From a virus: a DNA stretch of 20,152 bases. Below, one piece after another: positions 5,624 through 13,800 of the stretch. A model generated the notes under the pieces. It worked only from the letters and a program-made list of their open reading frames with translations. It made no database searches and was not told where the DNA came from. Every line of letters begins with the position of its first letter. The first letter of the stretch is position 1. Made by a program: the position numbers and the translations under genes. The stretch covers positions 1 through 20,152 of IMG/VR virus record IMGVR_UViG_3300036770_004393; one strand, written 5' to 3'.

Positions 5624-7161
5624 TGTTGCTCCTGTTGGGCTTGTTGCTGTTGAGCTGCAGCAGCTTGTTGCATCTTAAGAATATCAAACTGCATCTGAGT
5701 ATTTATCAGTTCAATTTCTTCATCGGTTTGCTTCAAGATATTTTTACGAATATAATCAGTAGAGAAATATTTACCAATATATTGCTCTGCATTAGCAACC
5801 AGATCAAGTCTACTAGCAAGAACTTCTGCGTCTTTGATATCGTTGAAATAAGAATCTGTATTGAATTCGAATTCTATATCAGAATACATGTCATCCCAAT
5901 CATCGACTGTGATGATGCCCTTAAGAACAAGTTGAACTTTCAATAGATTCAAGAATAGCACAGAGAAACGTAGACGAACTCTTTCAATGAATTTGAAGAA
6001 CTTTACTTCATCTCTTGTAATTTCAGCTGATCTTCCTAGATTAAATTGGCTATCCCCAGCCAGTCTTGACGCAGGAATATTCAATGACTGATATAATTTG
6101 CGCTTGAAATACTCAACATCTGTTAGCTCGCCTAGATTTTGACCGCCATCAAGTGTAGAGATTTCAGTACCTCTACCACCTTCTCTTCTTGGCATCCAGT
6201 AGTCCTCAAGCATGGCCATGTGATTACGGTCATCTTTGATTTCACCAGTAGTTTGATTATAAATCATTCTATTTCTATAACGATTCATAAGTTCACGAAC
6301 ATATTGTTCAGCTTTTTGCTTTGGTAGATTACCAACATCCACATAGAATATGCGTCGTTCTGGTGCGCGAGAAATTCTATACACAACTATTGCATCTTCA
6401 AGTTGACGCAACATGTTCATTGTACGAATAGCTTTTTGTAGATATCCTATTACTCGTTTGGTATTCATATCCACAAGACCGGAATGTGCATAGCAAATCG
6501 AGTCTGTTGACAAACGCAAACCAGTAGGACCTGTAGAGATCAGAGAATCTTTATTGGTATCTGTATAGAGATAATATTCCTCTACTTCTTGGATTAGAGG
6601 AACAACAGCAGAGCCTATTCTCTTTTGACTCTTCTTAAGATTCTTGATTTTTTTAATCTTAATCGGATCAAGTGGAATTAGCTTCTTGATTCCTAATTGA
6701 GGATTTTCATTATCTATTTCAACATAGTAAAATAGTTTTCCGTCGATATACCATCTACGAAAAATTTCATAGCACTTACCTTTAAAATCTAAAATCTTTA
6801 AGATGTTATCAAACTCTCTATGAATCTTAGTTTTAATGGTATCTGAAAGATTGAGTTTATCTAATTGTAATTTTATTGGTTTTTTATCATTTCCAAGTAC
6901 AATTGTTTCATTTACGATTTCATCAATTGCTGTATCTACCTCTGGATAGAGGGACATATTTCTATACTGAGTAATGAAAGCGGAATCATCTCTCGCATTT
7001 CCAGTAAAATCGATATATGTCCCATAAACACCACCAGTTTCTACTAGATAACTTCCATCATAATCTTCTGGTGGCAATGGAGAGGCAATCGACTGATCGC
7101 TCACCGTTTGTTTATTCTTATTCTTACCGAAACTAAAACCTAAAATATCAGATAATGCCAT
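5620..7161 (-). CDS. 20: Portal vertex protein, gp20-like
   Basis: This gene encodes the dodecameric portal through which DNA enters and leaves the head, and which nucleates head assembly. The 513 residues compare with 524 in T4. It matches T4 gp20 throughout: RRWYIDGK (~135-142), AHSGLVD (~225-231), YRISRAPERRIFYVD (~261-275), then GRSAEITRDEVKFFKFIERV, LLKVQLVLKGIITVDDWDDM and DSYFNDIKDAEVL toward the C-terminus. The tail end is an unusual Gln/Ala-rich run of ~20 residues. The frame stays open to a TTG at 7176, which would overlap the tube gene. I prefer the ATG at 7161 because AGGA (7171-7168) is placed correctly for it and it lies just past the preceding stop. The stop overlaps the next gene's start by four bases. 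Confidence 0.97.
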   Translation of the reverse strand: MALSDILGFSFGKNKNKQTVSDQSIASPLPPEDYDGSYLVETGGVYGTYIDFTGNARDDSAFITQYRNMSLYPEVDTAIDEIVNETIVLGNDKKPIKLQLDKLNLSDTIKTKIHREFDNILKILDFKGKCYEIFRRWYIDGKLFYYVEIDNENPQLGIKKLIPLDPIKIKKIKNLKKSQKRIGSAVVPLIQEVEEYYLYTDTNKDSLISTGPTGLRLSTDSICYAHSGLVDMNTKRVIGYLQKAIRTMNMLRQLEDAIVVYRISRAPERRIFYVDVGNLPKQKAEQYVRELMNRYRNRMIYNQTTGEIKDDRNHMAMLEDYWMPRREGGRGTEISTLDGGQNLGELTDVEYFKRKLYQSLNIPASRLAGDSQFNLGRSAEITRDEVKFFKFIERVRLRFSVLFLNLLKVQLVLKGIITVDDWDDMYSDIEFEFNTDSYFNDIKDAEVLASRLDLVANAEQYIGKYFSTDYIRKNILKQTDEEIELINTQMQFDILKMQQAAAAQQQQAQQEQQ

Positions 7162-7167
7162 AATATA

Positions 7168-7171
7168 TCCT
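7168..7171 (-). promoter_or_regulatory. Ribosome site that sets the portal start
   Basis: AGGA on the minus strand lies 6 bases before the ATG at 7161. It favours that codon over the in-frame TTG at 7176, which has no comparable site in front of it. Confidence 0.6.
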
Positions 7172-7172
7172 G

Positions 7173-7745
7173 TCAAGTAATGTTTATAGTGCCATCTCTC
7201 GTAAATACATCGACAACGCTGTCGTATGCTATTACCATGCTAAATTGACACACAGTATTTCTCTGGTTCATGTCAAGTTCTATTGGACCTACGATGTAAG
7301 GAAAACAACCTTCAAGTGTTACGCTCTTAATGGTATCTCCGTTAAGACCAAGCTGCTTAACGATCCAACCATTTTGCTTATATGAATCATAATTTGCACC
7401 AGAGGTTCTTAGATTTGTATCGTGATCATTGATGCTATGACTCCACTTATGGAATGCCTCCCATACAGTATCTGTTCCCGTATCATCAAGAATAGTTACA
7501 TTCCAGAAAGGAAATAGTCTATCTCCTGGATTCTTAAGAGTTCTTCCTCTGTAGTTGTATCTAAGTGTTGTTAAGTTCGCTGGAGGTAAATTTAAGGCTA
7601 AGACATGAATATGAAAGCCACCAGTATTATCGTTACCCCATCCATTATTAGAGTTTGGGATTTGACCGGAGATTGAAAATCTATTTCCTCTTGGAAATGA
7701 TGCAAATGCATCTCTAAAAGTTGAAATTTTGCTATCGCAGCTCAT
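7173..7745 (-). CDS. Tail tube protein paralogue, gp19-like (190 aa)
   Basis: This is the second of two adjacent tube-type genes. It shows the gp19 pattern: NRFSISGQIP near the N-terminus, then NYRGRTLKNPGDRLF (~64-78), WNVTILDDTGTDTVWEAFHKW (~81-101), a LEGCFP segment and CQFSMVIAYDSV near the C-terminus. T4 gp19 is 163 residues and polymerises into the inner tube inside the sheath. Compared with its neighbour it has a Gly/Asn-rich insertion at ~32-43 and a longer C-terminal tail. The ATG overlaps the upstream tube gene by four bases (7745-7742), and the portal gene follows after 11 bases. Whether both paralogues build the tube, or one is an initiator or terminal ring, cannot be told from sequence. 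Confidence 0.91.
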   Translation of the reverse strand: MSCDSKISTFRDAFASFPRGNRFSISGQIPNSNNGWGNDNTGGFHIHVLALNLPPANLTTLRYNYRGRTLKNPGDRLFPFWNVTILDDTGTDTVWEAFHKWSHSINDHDTNLRTSGANYDSYKQNGWIVKQLGLNGDTIKSVTLEGCFPYIVGPIELDMNQRNTVCQFSMVIAYDSVVDVFTRDGTINIT

Positions 7746-8278
7746 GAGTATTTTGTTATCCTATATTGATCGTAATTCATCGTTACAGTAAAAACAACAG
7801 GATTAACATTTGAAGCATTGAAATTCAAAGCACCGACAGAGGCAGGCCAACAACCAAGTAGCTCCAGTTCACGAAGTGTTCCGTTATTTGTGGTATTTAA
7901 CTGTCTAACTTTCCAATTTGTTTTTGTGCGAGTAAAATTTAAATTGTTTGAATCAGTAACATTTCCAAGAATTTTATTAATTCTATTGGACCAGCTAGTA
8001 AAAGCTTTCCATAGAGAATTGGTTCCTGTGTCATCATAAACAACTATATTCCATGCTTCATATTCTCTATCGCCAGCCAAATTTAGAACTCTTCCTCTAT
8101 ATGGAATTTGAATAATTCCAACATCGGATTGAGGCATACTGGCAGACACTATATGAAAGCATGTTTCGGGGTTTTCAGTAATTATGCTTGGCCAATTACC
8201 TTCTACCTCAAAGCGGTTCTGTCGTGTACCACCGTTGAATTTTTGTTTAAAATAACTTAGTGAATTTGCGTTACTCAT
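7742..8278 (-). CDS. 19: Tail tube protein, gp19-like (178 aa)
   Basis: The first of two tube-type genes. Residues 21-28 (NRFEVEGN), 59-72 (PYRGRVLNLAGDRE), 76-96 (WNIVVYDDTGTNSLWKAFTSW) and a late LLGCWPASVGAL segment match T4 gp19 (163 residues), including the conserved 'GRxxxxAGDRxxxxW', 'DDTG' and 'GxWPxxVG' features. The protein should form stacked hexamers, the inner tube of the contractile tail. T4 gene order (18, 19, 20) is kept. It is closer to T4 gp19 than its downstream paralogue in the GLWPTxVG-like motif, so it is the better candidate for the main tube subunit. A 27-base gap separates it from the sheath-like gene upstream; only a weak ribosome site is visible there. Confidence 0.93.
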   Translation of the reverse strand: MSNANSLSYFKQKFNGGTRQNRFEVEGNWPSIITENPETCFHIVSASMPQSDVGIIQIPYRGRVLNLAGDREYEAWNIVVYDDTGTNSLWKAFTSWSNRINKILGNVTDSNNLNFTRTKTNWKVRQLNTTNNGTLRELELLGCWPASVGALNFNASNVNPVVFTVTMNYDQYRITKYS

Positions 8279-8305
8279 CTTTTTCTACCCTATTATCTAT
8301 GTATT

Positions 8306-9712
8306 TTAAGGTATTATAATTATTGATTGTTCCACAAAATCATTTGTTGGATTGGTCGTGTAGGTGATATCTACCCTTAATCGCCTATTTAGTCTATCTT
8401 CAAAGGTATTATTTGTTTCATCTGACACCACATTGAAGTTATTTATTGCTCCGCTTGAAAGCAAATTATTCATAAAAGTCAAAATTTCAGATACCAATAA
8501 CAATCTAGTCGTATCATTATTTAATTCAAAAACATAATTTTCGGATATTGTTGATATTTTATTTTTGATATATTTGGTTATGTTAACAAAAAACACACTT
8601 TTTTCGCTAAGAGCTAGTGTGAAAGGAGCAGAATTATCTGTCTGAGATTCGCATGTTAGATCGCTTAAGAAATAACAGCCATATATCCCATCAAAACTAT
8701 AAAATGTAGCATAATTTATTTTATTGTTTATAAGTCCAATTATAGTGTTTCTATATTCAGTTACGGAATTACTATTTGAAAATGGAAGAACATATTCTCC
8801 ATCTTCCTGAACTATATTTAAAAGAGGACCTAATTGAAAATTAGAAGTACTACTCCAAGGTGTTCCTGCCAATTTTAATCTTGAAAATTGACCAGCTAAA
8901 TCATATATCATTGGAATTGGACATTTAGTCCATAGTTCATTTACAGTTTCTGGATCATTATCAGGATTTATACATCTATTTCTTATTTTAACACCTAATA
9001 ATTCAATAAAATTTTGGTCAATCAGTTGTCCGCAAGACACTGTATAATTTTGATAATCCGTTAATCCATATGCGGATGAAGGGAAAGTATCATATGAAAA
9101 TATTCCTAAAGTAGAAAATACTTCTGTAAATGACTCATTAGGTTCAATATCACCTTCAAATTGTGAATAAATTTCTCCAATTTGATCATTATAGACAAAT
9201 GGAGTTCCACCTGTAGTTCCAGTTATTTCGCCAATAAAATAATCAAGTAAATCTTTTTCAAAATTTGTATTTTGAATTATAAATGGTGTTTCTACAATTC
9301 CAGTAAAACCAGTAGCAGTAAGACCATCAAACACATTATTTACGATACATTCTGCTCCTGTAGAATTTATGACGCTTTGAATATTTTTGGTCGTATATGC
9401 GCCTGAAAGAGTTAATCCTAATGTATTCATGACATAAACAGATGCTCCATATTCAAGCATCGTCATTATGCCATGTAATTCTACATCTGTTTTTTTAATA
9501 TCATCCGTGTCTGGACCAGATTGAAATGTTATTGCAGTATATCCATATAAAGTATCAACAAAATCTGTTAGTGATTCAACATATGTTAGTTCATCTTGAT
9601 TTAATTGACTAACAGTAATTCCAGATAAAACACTTTGAGTCAATGGAGTAACGAAAGCAAGTATTTTAAAACCGCTTGGTGTTGCTACTTGACCGTAATT
9701 AACTATGTTCAT
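8306..9712 (-). CDS. Tail sheath-like protein, divergent third copy (468 aa)
   Basis: The C-terminus carries the sheath signature seen in the two preceding genes: SENYVFELNNDTTR, a helix, VVSDETNNTFEDR (ETNN at 432-435) and RLRVDITY. The N-terminal part also aligns in pattern: a 'GFK-LAFVTPL' strand, ~60 variable residues, then LHGIMTMLEYGASVYVM, where the 377-residue copy has IHSIFNCMEYGGKIVLS. The middle (~200-360) is longer and different. It includes the Cys-containing segments VSCGQLID and NRCINPDNDPE, and lacks the WGD-type segment of the other two copies. It is the most A+T-rich and most diverged of the three. It may be a specialised sheath ring (first, last or baseplate-proximal) rather than the bulk subunit, which is inference. 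The ATG overlaps the upstream gene by four bases. Confidence 0.75.
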   Translation of the reverse strand: MNIVNYGQVATPSGFKILAFVTPLTQSVLSGITVSQLNQDELTYVESLTDFVDTLYGYTAITFQSGPDTDDIKKTDVELHGIMTMLEYGASVYVMNTLGLTLSGAYTTKNIQSVINSTGAECIVNNVFDGLTATGFTGIVETPFIIQNTNFEKDLLDYFIGEITGTTGGTPFVYNDQIGEIYSQFEGDIEPNESFTEVFSTLGIFSYDTFPSSAYGLTDYQNYTVSCGQLIDQNFIELLGVKIRNRCINPDNDPETVNELWTKCPIPMIYDLAGQFSRLKLAGTPWSSTSNFQLGPLLNIVQEDGEYVLPFSNSNSVTEYRNTIIGLINNKINYATFYSFDGIYGCYFLSDLTCESQTDNSAPFTLALSEKSVFFVNITKYIKNKISTISENYVFELNNDTTRLLLVSEILTFMNNLLSSGAINNFNVVSDETNNTFEDRLNRRLRVDITYTTNPTNDFVEQSIIIIP

Positions 9713-10842
9713 GATAGCAGAGAAATACTGAAGCTTAGAGTAATGCTCTTTACAGGTAGATTTGGTACTATTGTTAGATCTACTTTTAGTTGTCTCTGAT
9801 TAATTACCGATTGTGGGTTATTTGTTTCATCGCATATTAGAGTGTAACTAACCAATGATCCATTCGAAACCATTGGATCTAAAAGATTTTGAATTTTTGA
9901 TTTAATTGCTGATCGTGTAGTCGCATCATTGAATTCAAAAACATAATCGTCTAAAATAGAAGTTGTTTCTCTATTGATATAGACAAACGCTTTGGCAAAT
10001 CCGTATGAGCTTTTTGCGCTTGTGCTATCTCTAAATCCAGTTTCATCTCCCCACAAGTAATATTTACCTTTCGACTGAAGATAATTAAAATAGTTAACAC
10101 CTCTACTAGCTAAAGTAATCGATGAAGTAAAAGATAGTTTTGGAGTTACATTTGTGTAATTTAAAAGCTCTCCTCTATAAACACCAGCAGATGTTAAGTA
10201 TGGTTTTGACTGAGAAGATGCCCTTGCATTTGCTCCTGCTGCATCCGAAACAAGAAATACTGTAATTCCGGTTGTTGCCGAAGAAGAACCAGTATAAAAT
10301 CTAGGTCTGTCTTTATGACCTATAACAGTACATGCAAGATATGATGTTGCAGTTGTTCCAGTAGTTCCAAGTTGAGCAGCTACTTGTGAAATAATATTAG
10401 CTTGATCGGGATTTGTATAATCTCCGCTAACATCTCTATCTGAACCAATGATAGCAATGCAATTTGTTCTGGCTTTTGCTACGCTTAAAACCTCATTATA
10501 TCTAGACGCATCTTCTGATATTACCTCAGAAATTTTTGCAGAAGATAAAGCCAATCCACCTGTTGTACCTGAAAGTACGATTTTACCACCGTATTCCATG
10601 CAATTAAAAATTGAATGAATTTCTTTGTCAGATAAACTATTGGTAGTTATGCCAGTATATGCAGTTCTTGAAGATAATGTCGAAATAGAATCAGAAATAT
10701 TTTCAAGATTTGTGAATGAGTCTGCAGTTACACCCAATAAATTATATGTTGTTGTTGAACATAAAAATCCTGTATAGTGATCTGTTGGGGATACAGGAGA
10801 TATATTAAATGTATTTGATTGAGTAGTGGTTGTAATCGGCAT
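9709..10842 (-). CDS. Tail sheath-like protein, compact copy (377 aa)
   Basis: The best stand-alone sheath candidate. Its C-terminal ~90 residues (DDYVFEFNDATTRSAIKSKI, then ICDETNNPQSVINQRQLKVD, ETNN at 339-342) match the conserved C-terminal domain of T4 gp18-type sheaths, which carries the inner contacts to the tube and the interlocking arms. YYLWGDETGFRD (~270) fits the 'WG-x-T' segment that usually precedes it. At 377 residues it is far shorter than T4 gp18 (659), and about the size of P2 or R-pyocin sheaths, so the protruding domains of T4 are missing. It aligns along nearly its full length with the last ~380 residues of the preceding gene (shared EIHS, YGG, RFY, SD-AG, WGD and ETNN landmarks). 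No Shine-Dalgarno sequence is visible; the ATG follows an AT-rich stretch. Confidence 0.85.
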   Translation of the reverse strand: MPITTTTQSNTFNISPVSPTDHYTGFLCSTTTYNLLGVTADSFTNLENISDSISTLSSRTAYTGITTNSLSDKEIHSIFNCMEYGGKIVLSGTTGGLALSSAKISEVISEDASRYNEVLSVAKARTNCIAIIGSDRDVSGDYTNPDQANIISQVAAQLGTTGTTATSYLACTVIGHKDRPRFYTGSSSATTGITVFLVSDAAGANARASSQSKPYLTSAGVYRGELLNYTNVTPKLSFTSSITLASRGVNYFNYLQSKGKYYLWGDETGFRDSTSAKSSYGFAKAFVYINRETTSILDDYVFEFNDATTRSAIKSKIQNLLDPMVSNGSLVSYTLICDETNNPQSVINQRQLKVDLTIVPNLPVKSITLSFSISLLS

Positions 10843-10852
10843 ATATTATTTA

Positions 10853-13800
10853 TTATATTTGATTAAGAACAAAATTTAGTACTATAGATTCAATCGAATT
10901 ATTTGGAACAATAACTAGATCCACCACTAATCGTTTCTGAGCAATAACTGCTGGTGTGTTATTTGTTTCATTGCATGTTAAAGTATAAGATGATAAACCA
11001 CCGATAGATTGCAGTTTATCCAATACTGTTGTTGCTCTTGAAACAAATTGCGCTCTTGTACCAGCATTATTTTGCTCAAATTGGAAATCTTCAAAGATCT
11101 TTTTGAATTCTCGCTTAATAGTGCTGGTGTTTTTTGCTACAGAAGCTGATTTTCTATAAATTTCATTTCCCGTAGTTATACCAGTAGCATCACCCCAAAT
11201 TGCAGCTCTATTTGTTCCGCTTGGAATGTAAATTGGATTTATTCCGCGCGAATAATAACCTGCAAGATCACGATCAACGATGGTTGGGGTAATCGAAGAA
11301 TATGTCTTAATGCTACCTCTACCTGATCCTGAGCTTGACAAGTGATACTTGTTCTCGACATAAGAACGAGCGTAAGAACCTGCTACATCAGATGAAAGAT
11401 ATAGACGAACAGTGTCAGTTCCAGAACCATAGAATCTGGTTCTATTCTTGTATCCAAGCACAGAGAATACATACTCTCCCTTATTGACGGAGGTTGATGT
11501 CATAAAGGTCAATCCATCAACAAGACCAGCAGAATTTAGATTCGTATATGCTGGTGCTGTGAACGAAGAAGCATCTTCTTCAAGTGATGTGCCGACAATA
11601 ACAATTGCATGGTTCTTTTCTGACCCGATACGCATGAGTTCACCATATCTCTTATTGTCTTCACAGAAGAGAACATCGTATTCATAATTGCTTCCAAGTA
11701 GACCATCAATCGTTGGGCTTATAATTATATTTCCACCATAATCCATGTAATTCAACAACGAATGAATTTCAAAGTCTGTAGTAGTGTTTATCGTCAATGA
11801 ACCAGAATCAAATGCTGCCTTTGCATTTGCATAAGCACTGCTGCTATTTGTAAGAACACTAAATGAAGAAGTACTATTATTTGTTATGATGTTATATGCA
11901 GTTGTGCCACATAGGAATCCAGCATAGAAATCGCTTTCTGTAGTAGTAAAGGCAACTCCAGTAACAACAGATTCCGAGACACTAACAGATGGACTAGATG
12001 AACCACCTCCTCCACCACCAGTTGGTGCACCACTAGTGCTAAATATTGTATTTCTAAAATAACTGTTAGCCGGATCATTGTATCTATCAGGATCAAGATT
12101 TACAAACGATTTAAATATTGGTGATACTCTAACAGTTAGATTAGTACTAGCTGGCCATCCAGTAGAAGGAGGAGTAATAGTAATTCCGCCTAAAGTTACA
12201 CCAGATCCAACGAAGATGCTAGTTATTGATCTTGGCGTTGCAGTATAATAAGCAGCAAAATTAGTTATTCCTATAGTAGAATATCCAGGAATTCTATAAT
12301 CATTAGTGTTTGTTGTAGAATATAATAGATCCTTTGAAAATACTGGAGAAGTTCCATTAAAAACCTGTAATCTTAAACCATCAAAAATAGATGCGTGTGG
12401 CAAATCATTTACTGTTATTGTTGCGGTTAATGAATCTTGCACACCTACTGATGATGTTGATGATAATGTTAGACCTGTAATTCTATAATCATAGAAGATA
12501 TAATTTATGTAACCTCTAGAAGAACCACCGAAAGTAAATACCGTTGATGGATAAAAAGTACTTCCGCTTGAATATCTTAAAAATGATCCTGGATTCGCAA
12601 GATACCATTCACCGCCATTAAATCCTGGTTGAGGCTCGTCACCATTATCAAACATTAATGTATAACCAGCATCGTAGCTTTGGTAATAACTAGTATCTGG
12701 ATTTGTTTGTTGCAATAATTCTGCTTCTGTTTGTGGAGGACCATCAAAATAATTCATGTTTTGTGTTAATGTACTATTTCCTGCTATGGCAGTTCTTGGA
12801 AACTCATAAAAATTACCCTCCCAAGTAAAACCGCCAACTGATTGATAATTTCTTAGCGGAATAGCTATATCAGTATCAGTTATTTCTGATAAGGTAGAGC
12901 TACGGTTTAAAGCGGCTGCTCTAAAAGAGGATAAAACACGATTCGCAATAGTGATACTATTATTAACTACCTGTTCAGGACCAATAGAATCTAATATTAA
13001 ACTGTAATAATATGGGGTATAAATACCAGAATTAATATCAACATTATCAGTATTTGAAGTTAAATAATATCTGCTATAAATATTAGTTATTCCAGCTACT
13101 CCATTTTCAATATTAGTTAATCCGTGGTTTACAGTAATTCTCATCAAATCTACTGCTGGAGCGATATTTCTGTCATATGATTGAATTATGGTCAAACCAG
13201 AAATATCTCCAAATGCATAAACAGGCGAAAATGATCCAAATCTAGTTGTAATTGCATTAGAAGCAAATTCATAACTTACACCATCAGATCTTATAAACGA
13301 AATTCTTGCAGTTCCTGTTGGACCAATTGCATCTATGAATGACGAAGGTACAGTAGAAACAGATGGTGTTCCCATACTATCTCTTGCTGGCATTATTCCT
13401 GTATTGCCCAATACAGTTCTATTATCTGCTAAAGTTATACCACCAACAAAAGAACCAGAACCACTATAAAAATTTAATTTTTCTAAATAACCTAATGGTC
13501 GTCTGAAAGCCATAATCTCAAATGAAGAATTTCCCTGTATAGTAACACCAGCAGATCCACCTTGAATTAATATAAAATTAGAATTATTTGGTACTGTTAA
13601 AACATAAGATGGGTTATCCATCAATATAGGCAAATTAAATGTGTTGCTAATCGATCCAGAATTAAAGTATTTTACAGTTAAAGTATTTCCTGTAGAATTT
13701 ACTTGTGAGAAAGTAAATCCAGTAAATCCCCAAGGATTTGAAAAATTATTAAAATCTACTCTATAAAAAGAACGATTTATATTATTTAAATTTCTTTTTT

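Noticed and set aside
7162-7176. TTG start at 7176 for the portal gene, five codons upstream of the ATG.
   Set aside because: It would overlap the tube gene's stop and has no ribosome site; AGGA at 7171-7168 fits the ATG at 7161.
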